The translations under genes and the position numbers were made by a program. Shown one piece after another: positions 24,951 through 33,188 of a stretch of 34,725 nt of DNA. Numbering within the stretch: the stretch's first letter is position 1; each line of letters starts with the position of its first letter. The stretch is from CALAMD01 sp035301025 (GTDB lineage Bacteria; Bacillota; Bacilli; Bacillales; Amphibacillaceae), in contig DATGUV010000144.1 in assembly GCA_035301025.1 (NCBI GenBank), forward strand, positions 1-34,725, written 5' to 3'. The notes beneath the pieces were generated by a model. That model ran no database searches, was not told where the DNA came from, and worked only from the letters and a program-made list of their open reading frames with translations.

Positions 24951-26360
24951 CTACTGAATGCGGTCTATTTCTTTCTTCATATGTTTTTCTGCATGTGTCG
25001 TACCATATTTCGCTAATGAAACTCTATATAAAATAAATCCTAAAATGGTCCAAGCAATAATAATGACCCATTCGTAAGGCCACGTAAGTGCAGATGGCAT
25101 ACCTGGAAGATATAGGATGAAAATACCTATTGACATGATTACTGCTAGCCAACCAATTGTTGTTCCTCCAACAAGCCTAAATGGTCGTTTCATGTTTGGT
25201 GATTTTTTACGTAAAATAATAAACGAAATAGCAACCATCATCCAAGCTAACACTAACCCAAGTCCTCCAGCATTTTGAAACCAGAGAAGTGCTTGACGAC
25301 CTAATAATGGAGATAATGTAGAGATCACTGCGATTAAAATGATTGCTTTATAAGGCGTATTGTATTTTGGATGTAACTCTCCTAACGCTTTAGGAAGCAT
25401 ACCCGCTTTTGCTAATGCATAAATAGCACGGCTTCCTCCTACGTAGAATCCTAACCAACTCGTTAAAATTCCTCCAATACCACCTAACACTAAAAAGTTC
25501 CCCATTAATTGACTATCTCCAAAAGCTTTTGCCATTGCGTCAGCTGTAACAAGATTAGACGCACTTAATTCCGTTGGCCCTAACATACGGGATACTCCAA
25601 AGATAATTGCAACATACCAAGCAACAGCCATAAGTACAGAAGTTGTAAGTAGTTGACCAATACGTTTTTGTGGTAAATTAATCTCTTCAGCCGCTTGAGG
25701 GATTACGTCAAAACCAACGAACATAAATGGCGTCATAATAATTACCGTCATAATCCCTGTCATTCCATCCGGAAAAAATGGTTCCATCGTATTTAAGCTT
25801 CCACTTGCAGTTCCTCCGATAATTAAAAGAACCCCTGCAGCGAGAATCAATCCGGTTAAAATAACAGTAATAGCAGATGTTAACTTAATCCCACGGTAGT
25901 TAATCCACGCAATTATGATCGACCCTAAAATCCCGACTCCTGCCCACGTAAATGTTACATCCCAACCAGCAACCGTGTACATGTATCCTTGACTATAATT
26001 AGGAATGAGATATTCAAACACGGTCGGTAATGCGACGGCTTCAAATCCAATAACCGATACATACCCTAATATTACTGCCCATGTAGCAATGAATGACAAT
26101 GTTCGCCCCATCGCTTTAAATGTGTAAATCAGCTCTCCACCAGCTAAAGGTAGTGCAGCAGCGAGTTCAGAATACGTTAGGCCGACGAGTACAACCATTA
26201 ATCCGCCTATGAGGAATGCAATAATGGAACCTAAAGAACCACCTTTTGTAATCCAAATCCCCGCATTTACAACCCACCCCCACCCAATCATGGAACCAAA
26301 TGCAAGAGCAATAACGTCTTTATTTCTTAACGTCTTTAACAGTTTTTGATCTTCCATCAT
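24951..26360 (-). CDS. APC-superfamily amino acid/amine permease
   Basis: 469 residues, about twelve spans. The N-terminal motif GSMIGWGWVVNAGIWITKGG corresponds to the first-helix substrate site of APC carriers, and GGELIYTFKAMG and PFMFVGFDVIPQAAEEINLPQKRIG are typical. Two tandem ATGs follow AGGAAG; the second (26357) is better spaced. It lies 118 bp downstream of the aminotransferase, same strand, so it probably imports the compound that enzyme deaminates (for example putrescine, beta-alanine, GABA or another amino acid). The specificity cannot be read from sequence. Confidence 0.9.
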   Translation of the reverse strand: MMEDQKLLKTLRNKDVIALAFGSMIGWGWVVNAGIWITKGGSLGSIIAFLIGGLMVVLVGLTYSELAAALPLAGGELIYTFKAMGRTLSFIATWAVILGYVSVIGFEAVALPTVFEYLIPNYSQGYMYTVAGWDVTFTWAGVGILGSIIIAWINYRGIKLTSAITVILTGLILAAGVLLIIGGTASGSLNTMEPFFPDGMTGIMTVIIMTPFMFVGFDVIPQAAEEINLPQKRIGQLLTTSVLMAVAWYVAIIFGVSRMLGPTELSASNLVTADAMAKAFGDSQLMGNFLVLGGIGGILTSWLGFYVGGSRAIYALAKAGMLPKALGELHPKYNTPYKAIILIAVISTLSPLLGRQALLWFQNAGGLGLVLAWMMVAISFIILRKKSPNMKRPFRLVGGTTIGWLAVIMSIGIFILYLPGMPSALTWPYEWVIIIAWTILGFILYRVSLAKYGTTHAEKHMKKEIDRIQ

Positions 26361-26478
26361 CTACTTCCTTTCTTATAGTTAAGTCTATTTTCACTACTTG
26401 AATTTCCTTCTTGCTTCGATATTTCAGTGAATAGCATCATCTACACTTGTAGGTGAAGAGACCCACTTAAGCATTTGA

Positions 26479-27837
26479 TTAAGAATTCAAGTATTTACTA
26501 CTGTTTGCTACCTCTTTCTCCACTTCTAATACCGCTTCTTCTACAATAGCAATCATCTTATCTACTTCTTCTGCATCAATAGATATTGGTGGTGAGAAAC
26601 AAATAATATTTGTATTGTCATATGTGACAGGCCGAGAGATTAACCCCTTTTCTCTCAGTAATTCAATTGTTCTTCCTGCAACATTCCAGTCCGCTGGAAA
26701 CGGTTCATTTGTAGCAGGGTTTTTCACCAGCTCGATAGCTCCTAATAGCCCTTTAGCACGAACATCTCCAACGATTTTGGATTTCTCTTTCACTTTTTGG
26801 AAACCTTCGAACATACGCTCTCCCATGTTACGGGAATTTTCCACCATGTTTTCTTCCTCGATAATTTCAATGTTTTTAAGTCCTACCGCTGTAGCAGTTG
26901 GATGTCCGCTATACGTAAACCCATGCATCAATGTACCTTTAGAATGTTTCTTTAGCACGTCATGAATGGCATCTGAGACGACGACACCTCCTAGTGGAAT
27001 GTACCCACTTGTAACTCCTTTAGCAAACGTCATTACATCAGGAGTAACCCCCCAGTTCTCCATACCAAACATCGTTCCTGTTCGCCCAAAGCCTGTAATG
27101 ATCTCATCTGCTATAAATAAAATTCCGTACGCATCACAAAGTGCGCGAATTTCTTTAAAATAATCTTCTGGTGGAATAATCACTCCTCCTGCCCCTTGAA
27201 TAGGTTCAGCAATAAATGCTGCGATTGTTTCAGGACCTTCAGCTTCAATGGCTTCTCTGAGAGAATGTATAGCTTCTTCTGTGCTTTTCTCATAAGGAGT
27301 ATCCACGTGAAGGAAATCGTCTAGAATTGTGCCATCCATGTCCCAGAACTCTTTAATACCTGTTGCAGTTGTCGATGCAGTTCCAACCCCGTGATATGCT
27401 TTTTTACGGGAAATTATTTTACGGCGTTCAGGCTTCCCTTGAATTTTCCAATAATGACGAATCAATTTAAACGCAGAATCATTTGCTTCAGATCCTCCTG
27501 AAGTAAAGAACACAGCGTTTAAATCTCCTGGTGCCAATGTTGCGATTTTTTCGGCTAATAAAATAGCTGGTTCATGACTAAAGGTTGAAAATGATGAACT
27601 GAATGCGAGCTTCTCCATTTGTTCTTTCGCAACTTCTGCTAGTTCACTACGCCCGTGACCCACATTCACGTTCCATAACGAAGCCATTGCATCTATATAT
27701 TTCTCTCCGTGAACGTCTGTTAAATAAACCCCTTCCCCACTTTCAAAAATCAGAGTTGGTCCTTCTTCCTGCTGTTGTTGAATGGATGAAGTCGGGTGAA
27801 TAAAATGTTTTTTGTCTAATTCTATTAAATGTGACAT
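26479..27837 (-). CDS. Class-III (omega) aminotransferase
   Basis: 452-residue PLP enzyme. Cofactor lysine K273 (FAKGVTSGYIPLGG), Asp 244 (IADEIITGFGRTG), FTSGGSEANDSAFK phosphate-binding loop. Group members move the amino group of omega-amino acids, diamines or taurine to pyruvate or 2-oxoglutarate; the long N-terminus and overall pattern recall the pyruvate-linked branch (YhxA/SpuC type) more than GabT. RBS AAGGAGATGAGACG. It is divergent from a GabR-type regulator, the usual arrangement for a substrate-induced catabolic gene. Confidence 0.9.
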   Translation of the reverse strand: MSHLIELDKKHFIHPTSSIQQQQEEGPTLIFESGEGVYLTDVHGEKYIDAMASLWNVNVGHGRSELAEVAKEQMEKLAFSSSFSTFSHEPAILLAEKIATLAPGDLNAVFFTSGGSEANDSAFKLIRHYWKIQGKPERRKIISRKKAYHGVGTASTTATGIKEFWDMDGTILDDFLHVDTPYEKSTEEAIHSLREAIEAEGPETIAAFIAEPIQGAGGVIIPPEDYFKEIRALCDAYGILFIADEIITGFGRTGTMFGMENWGVTPDVMTFAKGVTSGYIPLGGVVVSDAIHDVLKKHSKGTLMHGFTYSGHPTATAVGLKNIEIIEEENMVENSRNMGERMFEGFQKVKEKSKIVGDVRAKGLLGAIELVKNPATNEPFPADWNVAGRTIELLREKGLISRPVTYDNTNIICFSPPISIDAEEVDKMIAIVEEAVLEVEKEVANSSKYLNS

Positions 27838-27907
27838 CGTCTCATCTCCTTAAAATGAATACTTATAAAGCATGCTTACATTCTCAAGTTCTCTAATTAA
27901 TCGCCAA

Positions 27908-27921
27908 AGTAATCGCTTACA
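27908..27921 (-). promoter_or_regulatory. cre-like site upstream of aminotransferase
   Basis: TGTAAGCGATTACT on the minus strand matches 13 of 14 positions of the cre consensus, 70 bases before the aminotransferase start, between it and the divergent regulator. It would fit catabolite control of a catabolic operon. Confidence 0.4.
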
Positions 27922-28036
27922 AAAGAAATTGTAAAGAATGTTTTCATAATTAAGTAACTATATACTATTGTGAGAGTAAGATGATATACTGAAAAGTACC
28001 AGATTGAATAATTTTATGGGACCAGGAGGATGTAAT

Positions 28037-29446
28037 ATGATTAAATTCCATGTAAATAAAGATCCTAAGGCAACTCATATTTATAAACAAATTTATAAAA
28101 ATCTCAAAAAGTTCATTTTAGAACATAAAATTGCCTCTGGGGATAAACTACCATCCAAGAGGCGACTTGCCGATGAACTACACGTAAGTATTAACTCTGT
28201 TGAAACCGCCTATGAGCAACTCCTTGCTGAGGGATACATTTATTCCATCCAGCGAAAAGGATATTTTGTTGAAAACATCGCCCAATTCGTTAAAAATACT
28301 GCGCATAACGATCCATTGCCACATAATATGAAAGAGGAGTTCGCTCAAAAAGATGGCTGGCTTTCCCTCTCTCATATTCAAACAGACTGTACCATGTTCC
28401 CTTTTCACGCATGGATCAAAAGTGAAGAAATGGCCATTACACATTACAAATCTGAATTATCCGAAATTCCTCACCCACAAGGACCTTACACTACGCGAAA
28501 AACAATTGCTGATATGATTGCACTTAGTCGTGGCGTTATATGTGAGCCAGAACAGATTGTGATTGGAACAGGCATTCATTCATTGCTTCGTCAATTAATG
28601 AACACTCAATCAACAACATCAAAAATAGCGATGGAAAACCCTGGATACTCCCGAGTTTATCGGATTTTAAAAGATATGGACTTTGACGTGATACCTACTC
28701 CTCTTGATAAGGACGGATTCAATCTTCATGAAGCAAAACAAACAGATCCAACATTCTTGTTTGTTACACCATCTCATCAATTGCCAACTGGTACCATTAT
28801 GCCTATTTCTAGACGCGTTGATTTATTAAACTGGGCGGCAGAGTCAGACAATCGGTATATTATTGAAGATGATTATGACAGTGAATTCAAATATGAAACA
28901 GACAACATTCCTTCCCTGCAAGGACTAGATCAAAACAACCGGGTCATTTATTTTGGGACTTTTTCCAAAACCCTTTTACCTAGTTTTCGTATCAGCTATA
29001 TGGTCTTACCACCAGATTTATTAGCCTTATTCAAAAATTACTATGCAGAATTCATCCATGGATGTAGTTCCCTGTTGTTATACACCCTGCATTTCTTTAT
29101 TAAAAGCGGTGAGTATGCAAAACATATAAAACGAATGAATCAACAGTATGAAATGAAACGACAGCATCTCATCAAAGAACTTCACGCAACATTTCAAGAT
29201 AAGATACATATTCACGACATACCAGCTGGTCTACATTTTTTAGCATCCTTCAACAGTCCGCGTACATACGAGGAGATTGCCCAACAAGCGAAAGCAGAAA
29301 AACTAGAACTCTATACGATGAAACACTTTATGTTAGATGATATGTCCATAGATTCAGAGAATATATTCCTTGTCATTGGTTTCGCCAATATTACATTTGA
29401 TGAAATTCCGGAAGTCGTTGAGAGATTACGCCGAATTATGTTATAA
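28037..29446 (+). CDS. MocR/GabR-type transcriptional regulator
   Basis: 469 residues: GntR-type winged helix at 1-75 (KLPSKRRLADELHVSINSVETAYEQLLAEGYI) joined to a fold-type-I aminotransferase-like domain. The PLP aspartate is in IIEDDYDSEF, and the Schiff-base lysine in FGTFSKTLLPSFRISY (K311 by my count), so PLP binding should be intact. GabR-like proteins activate a divergent aminotransferase gene when an amino compound reacts with the bound PLP. ATG 28037 is chosen since AGGAGG lies eight bases upstream; an earlier ATG (28004) lacks one. Confidence 0.92.
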   Translation: MIKFHVNKDPKATHIYKQIYKNLKKFILEHKIASGDKLPSKRRLADELHVSINSVETAYEQLLAEGYIYSIQRKGYFVENIAQFVKNTAHNDPLPHNMKEEFAQKDGWLSLSHIQTDCTMFPFHAWIKSEEMAITHYKSELSEIPHPQGPYTTRKTIADMIALSRGVICEPEQIVIGTGIHSLLRQLMNTQSTTSKIAMENPGYSRVYRILKDMDFDVIPTPLDKDGFNLHEAKQTDPTFLFVTPSHQLPTGTIMPISRRVDLLNWAAESDNRYIIEDDYDSEFKYETDNIPSLQGLDQNNRVIYFGTFSKTLLPSFRISYMVLPPDLLALFKNYYAEFIHGCSSLLLYTLHFFIKSGEYAKHIKRMNQQYEMKRQHLIKELHATFQDKIHIHDIPAGLHFLASFNSPRTYEEIAQQAKAEKLELYTMKHFMLDDMSIDSENIFLVIGFANITFDEIPEVVERLRRIML

Positions 29447-29498
29447 GCTCAAGCGAGTCCATATCGGCACCTTTTTTTAGAATCTTTTTTACGTATGG

Positions 29499-29504
29499 TA
29501 CACT
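29499..29504 (+). promoter_or_regulatory. Candidate extended -10 for the C45 gene
   Basis: TGGTACACT fits an extended -10 (TG-N-TACACT) 60 bases before the C45-family gene. There is no good -35. No convincing terminator separates this gene from the regulator upstream, so read-through is also possible. Confidence 0.3.
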
Positions 29505-29564
29505 ATTTCTAGTACTCCACATCCAAAACATTAAACGACAGCAAAAACATAGGAGGAAATAATC

Positions 29565-30638
29565 ATGAAAGTACTTAATTTATCTGGAACACCTCATGAA
29601 ATAGGACTTCAACATGGTGAGCTGGCAAAAGAAGAAGTGATGTACAGTTTGGATTCTTATGAAAAACTATTTTTCCACGACGTTGGAATCACGTGGAAAG
29701 AGGCTCGAGAACTCGCCAAACAACATGTACCCGCTATTGAAAAAACAAACATCGATCTTATTCAAGAAATGGAAGGAATAGCACAAGGTTCTTCGATGGA
29801 TTTTGAAGATATTTTAACGTTAAATGCTCGTAGTGAAATTGCATTAACTCAAAACAAATCAGACGGTTGTACAAGCCTTGCAGTTCTTCCACCTACTAGT
29901 GAACAGTCATTCCTAGCACAAACTTGGGACTGGCGCTCTGCCCAATCTCGAAGCTTAATTATGACGAAAATCAAACAACAACACGCACCAAATATTCATA
30001 TGGTTACTGAAGGTGGGATTATTGGAAAAATTGGCCTGAATGAACATGGACTAGGCGTATGTTTAAATGCACTGCGGGCGAATATATCCTCAAATGAATT
30101 ACCGATTCATCTAGGGTTACGAGAAGTATTGAACTCTAGAGACATTTATGAAGCTGAAGGAAAAGTTATTGATGGTCAACTTGGATCTTCAGCAAACTTC
30201 CTCATTGCCCAAGATGATGAAGACCTTCGTTATGCGGTTAACTTAGAGTTATCACCTACTTCATATGATAAAAAGGAAACACATACTTCTTATCTTTACC
30301 ATACGAACCATTTTTGTTCGACTGACGTCGCTAACAATATTGGTAAAGAACGTTTAAACACAACAGAAAACTCATACAACAGAATTGACCGAATGGGTGC
30401 CCTTATCCAAGGATCTACTGCAGGGAATAAAACTGTTACGGAAAGTGTTGTTAAAGGGTGGCTTTCGGACCATGAAAATGACCCAAACACTATTTGTAGA
30501 CATAAACAAGAAGGAACATCTGATTATACGGACACGATTACTGCTTTTGCCGTTATTATGGATTTGCGGGGCAGGAACATGTATCTTATGGAAGGTCAGC
30601 CTTGTGATCCCATACATGAATATCGGTTTACTTTATAA
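29565..30638 (+). CDS. C45-family Ntn acyltransferase/hydrolase
   Basis: 357 residues of the acyl-coenzyme A:6-aminopenicillanic acid acyltransferase (peptidase C45) family. The Ntn nucleophile is expected at C102 (SDGCTSLAV), freed by self-cleavage between G101 and C102. Other family segments are TWDWRSAQ, EGGIIGKIGLNEHGLGVCLN and HTNHFCS. Bacterial members cleave or transfer acyl groups on amino acids and small amides. AGGAGG precedes the ATG. It follows the GabR-type gene after 118 bp, so its substrate may be linked to the permease/aminotransferase genes; this is inference. Confidence 0.88.
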   Translation: MKVLNLSGTPHEIGLQHGELAKEEVMYSLDSYEKLFFHDVGITWKEARELAKQHVPAIEKTNIDLIQEMEGIAQGSSMDFEDILTLNARSEIALTQNKSDGCTSLAVLPPTSEQSFLAQTWDWRSAQSRSLIMTKIKQQHAPNIHMVTEGGIIGKIGLNEHGLGVCLNALRANISSNELPIHLGLREVLNSRDIYEAEGKVIDGQLGSSANFLIAQDDEDLRYAVNLELSPTSYDKKETHTSYLYHTNHFCSTDVANNIGKERLNTTENSYNRIDRMGALIQGSTAGNKTVTESVVKGWLSDHENDPNTICRHKQEGTSDYTDTITAFAVIMDLRGRNMYLMEGQPCDPIHEYRFTL

Positions 30639-30639
30639 C

Positions 30640-30940
30640 AAATAAGGCTGGGACAAAAGATTTAAAGTTAACTCAAATACGAACATTCTAATGTAACAAG
30701 TGGAATTACTCGCTACAGAAATATACTTCGCTTTCCTGCGGGCGGCTGGCAAGCCTACTCGTGTTACGGAAGGTCGACTAAACCCGGCCTTTGCGGCCAA
30801 CGTCGACATACCCCTTGCTGGGGCACGGGGTCTTGCCTATGCCTCTGCTCCCGCGGGAGTCTCCGTATATTTCCTGCGCTAAATTAGAGTGTTATTCGTA
30901 TTTTTGTATATACAACTTTAATTTGTCCCAACCTTGTTTG
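30640..30940 (+). repeat. Full-length inverted-repeat element (MITE-like)
   Basis: About 300 bp with imperfect terminal inverted repeats: AAGGCTGGGACAAAAGATTT... at the left and ...TTTAATTTGTCCCAACCTT at the right. A second inverted block inside (AAATACGAACATTCTAAT against the right-hand AAATACGAATAACACTCTAA) and GC-rich centre with GCGGGCGG, CGACGTTGGCCGC and CTCCCGCGGGAG palindromes. Both ends match the copy at 7591-7765. No transposase gene. It sits between two convergent genes and its hairpin arms may also end their transcripts. Short frames inside it (30700-30985) are not genes. Confidence 0.88.
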
Positions 30941-30958
30941 TTTTTTATAAACCCGTCA

Positions 30959-32317
30959 TTAACTTTCCTCAACAGGTGTGGATAATTTAAATACGTTAGC
31001 AATTATTCCAGTAACGACAATAACGATGATTGCTGGAACTAACCAGCCAAGGCCTTCTTCATAAAATGGTAATACTTTATCGTAGAAATCTACCACTGGA
31101 TGAATGAAGTTAAAGTCAACCTCTAATGTTTCGGATAGTTCCGTAATTCCGTCAACAATTGCAATTAAAAATGTAACAGCAATCGTCGCTACGTAAACAA
31201 GTCGTGCATGGTTAAACAACCGAGACGTAAATGTAAGTAACATTAATACGATCGCTAGTGGATAGAGGAACATTAACACGGGAATTGAAAACGCAATAAT
31301 ATTCGCTAGTCCAAAGTTAGCTATAATAAATGTAATTGTAGAGAAAAATACAACTAATACTTTGTAGCTCATCTTCGGAAATAACGTGTTGAAATATTCC
31401 GCGTTCGCAGTTACAAGTCCAATAGCTGTCGTTAAACAAGCAAGAATGATCATCACCGCTAACAACACAGAACCAGTCGTGCCAAAGTAATAAGAAGCAG
31501 CACCACTTAATACCGGTCCACCTTTATCAAATAACCCTAGATGTTCAACACTAATGCCACCTAAATAAGATATTCCTACATAAATAACGGCTAAAAGGAT
31601 TGCTGCAATAAGACCTGTTTTTATTGTGACAGATAGGATTTTTCCCTTATTTGATACACCAAAAGACCTGATAGCGTTAATGACAATAATCGCAAATACG
31701 AGAGAAGCCAGTGCGTCCATCGTATTATACCCTTCTAGAAAACCTGTCATAAACGGCTCTTCTACATAAACATTTTCAGCACTTCCAATTGCTCCCATTG
31801 GATTTACAAAAGCAGCTACAAGCAATACCCCAAGTAATACGACTAGAGTTGGTGCTAACACTTTACCTACGTTGGAAACAATCTTTGCAGGATAAAGGGA
31901 AAATACGAGCGTAATCGCAAAGAAAACAATTGAAAAGATAAACAGACCTAGTTGTTGAGAGCTTTCAGGAACATATGACATAATCCCTACTTCATATGCA
32001 ACCGTCGCTGTTCTCGGTGCCGCGAAGAACGGACCAATCGTTAAATATAAAAGCGCGGTAAAAAACACACCATACGCAGGACTCACTCTACTCGCTAAGT
32101 CCTGTAAATTCTTACTTCCAGAATAAGCAATGGCAACCACTCCAAGTAGTGGTAAACCAACACCTGTTATTAAAAATCCACCAATCCCTTTCCAGAGATT
32201 TTCCCCAGCATATTGACCAAGTTCAGCTGGAAAGATTAAGTTACCAGCTCCAAAAAAAAGCGCAAATAGCATAAAGCCAATTGCAAGTTGTGATGATAAT
32301 GCAACTCTGTTATTCAT
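30959..32317 (-). CDS. brnQ: Branched-chain amino acid carrier BrnQ
   Basis: 452 residues of the LIVCS family, sodium- or proton-coupled uptake of leucine, isoleucine and valine; twelve spans. Family signatures are LFFGAGNLIFPAELGQYAG near the N-terminus, GPFFAAPRTATVAYEVG and LACLTTAIGLVTANAEYF. ATG 32317 follows GGAGAAAG. It is transcribed alone, toward the repeat element, from a promoter about 115 bases upstream with a structured leader. Confidence 0.95.
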   Translation of the reverse strand: MNNRVALSSQLAIGFMLFALFFGAGNLIFPAELGQYAGENLWKGIGGFLITGVGLPLLGVVAIAYSGSKNLQDLASRVSPAYGVFFTALLYLTIGPFFAAPRTATVAYEVGIMSYVPESSQQLGLFIFSIVFFAITLVFSLYPAKIVSNVGKVLAPTLVVLLGVLLVAAFVNPMGAIGSAENVYVEEPFMTGFLEGYNTMDALASLVFAIIVINAIRSFGVSNKGKILSVTIKTGLIAAILLAVIYVGISYLGGISVEHLGLFDKGGPVLSGAASYYFGTTGSVLLAVMIILACLTTAIGLVTANAEYFNTLFPKMSYKVLVVFFSTITFIIANFGLANIIAFSIPVLMFLYPLAIVLMLLTFTSRLFNHARLVYVATIAVTFLIAIVDGITELSETLEVDFNFIHPVVDFYDKVLPFYEEGLGWLVPAIIVIVVTGIIANVFKLSTPVEES

Positions 32318-32354
32318 TATGACTTTCTCCTTCTCATGATGTTTAGAATCTAAC

Positions 32355-32422
32355 TGTATGATTTTTCAAACAATTGCAAGTGAAAAACAGACAGCATATG
32401 TATGATTTTTCACTATGCAATT
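32355..32422 (-). promoter_or_regulatory. Structured brnQ leader with alternative pairing
   Basis: Within the transcribed leader (minus strand) AATTGCA-T-AGTGAAAAA and TTTTTCACT-TGCAATT form a 16-bp stem with one bulged base (32372-32422). The 14-base motif TGAAAAATCATACA occurs twice: in the 5' arm and loop of that stem (32399-32412) and again after it (32355-32368). The TTTTTCA segment (in 32379-32387) can therefore pair with either copy, giving two mutually exclusive hairpins. No U-rich terminator follows, and the RBS lies about 20 bases downstream of the second copy. No known riboswitch or T-box motif was recognised. Confidence 0.55.
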
Positions 32423-32438
32423 TTATGTAGAAAGTTCT

Positions 32439-32467
32439 ATCTTATCTGTACATTCTGATTGGGTCAA
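32439..32467 (-). promoter_or_regulatory. brnQ promoter
   Basis: TTGACC (32462-32467), 17-base spacer, TAAGAT (32439-32444) on the minus strand; start of transcription expected near 32432, which places the leader stem about ten bases into the RNA. Confidence 0.55.
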
Positions 32468-32542
32468 GAGTTTACCATTGGGAAATAAATGGTATGTCCT
32501 AATAGAGAGATGAAATAATTGTGTGCGACCGTTACTACAATC

Positions 32543-32599
32543 AAAAAGGCCCCACTTCCATCACACATAAATGATATGTAATAGGAGTAGGAGCTTTTT
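32543..32599 (-). terminator. Terminator of the DUF3021 gene
   Basis: Imperfect long stem: AAAAAGGCCCCACTTCC pairs with GGAGTAGGAGCTTTTT (with wobble and a bulge), with an inner ACATA/TATGT pairing. On the minus strand it ends in GGCCTTTTTG. It lies about 90 bases after the DUF3021 stop and upstream of the brnQ promoter. Confidence 0.65.
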
Positions 32600-32689
32600 C
32601 GCGCCAGATTGAAAGGCTTATTCATTCACTAATTTTTAAGAAAGTAATAAGAAAAATATCGTTGGTATAATGAAACACCTTATTAGTAT

Positions 32690-33052
32690 TTACCAAGAAA
32701 AGATTTTAGCTAGTGTATACATCACCAACCATATGACTATGCCGACTGCAACAAAAACAAGAAAAACTTTACATGCATCCAACACAGAGGAAATTGCAAA
32801 CCATCCACTGAATAATAGAATTGGATAAACTGTTATGAACATCATTAAAAAATGAATACCACTTTGCTTGGTGAAACTCCAATGGTCTATATTATAAATG
32901 ACAGTTGCAGCACCAACAAAAAAGGCAATTAAACTAGCCATAAATGTTCCTTTAGCATCCGAATATTTCCCTTGAAAATAAAGTGACAAGGCAATACCAC
33001 TCATAATCATGAATGGAATCCCCCCTCTTAAAAGAGCATTCTTAATCAGCAT
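32690..33052 (-). CDS. DUF3021-family small membrane protein
   Basis: 120 residues, four membrane spans (about 10-27, 36-54, 66-86, 91-113). The middle motif ASLIAFFVGAATVIYNIDHWSFTKQSGIHF matches what I know of DUF3021 (A.S.I...W...KQ..IHF). These proteins usually stand beside a LytTR-type regulator that they appear to control; no such gene is next to it here. The ATG is five bases after AAGGTG. Function unknown; a membrane-bound antagonist of a regulator is the family hypothesis. Confidence 0.72.
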   Translation of the reverse strand: MLIKNALLRGGIPFMIMSGIALSLYFQGKYSDAKGTFMASLIAFFVGAATVIYNIDHWSFTKQSGIHFLMMFITVYPILLFSGWFAISSVLDACKVFLVFVAVGIVIWLVMYTLAKIFSW

Positions 33053-33188
33053 TTTTGCACCTTCTTCCTTAGGGACAATTCCAGGATAGTGGATCTTAAC
33101 AGCACAATACTTATTCTAGGTTCGCGCCCAATTCTAGAACAGTCGTTTTTGAAAATCATCTGATGTTTAAAAAACAAGCGTTAAATAT

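Noticed and set aside
26361..26478. Terminator between aminotransferase and permease genes
   Set aside because: Only a short CACCTACA/TGTAGATG hairpin with a two-base loop and no U run, so cotranscription remains likely.
30700..30985. Two overlapping 60-64 codon frames in the repeat element
   Set aside because: They lie in the GC-rich core and arms of the inverted-repeat element, have no Shine-Dalgarno and no protein-like pattern.
32318..32432. T-box leader of brnQ
   Set aside because: No T-box AGGGTGGNACCGCG-like sequence and no terminator with a U run before the gene.
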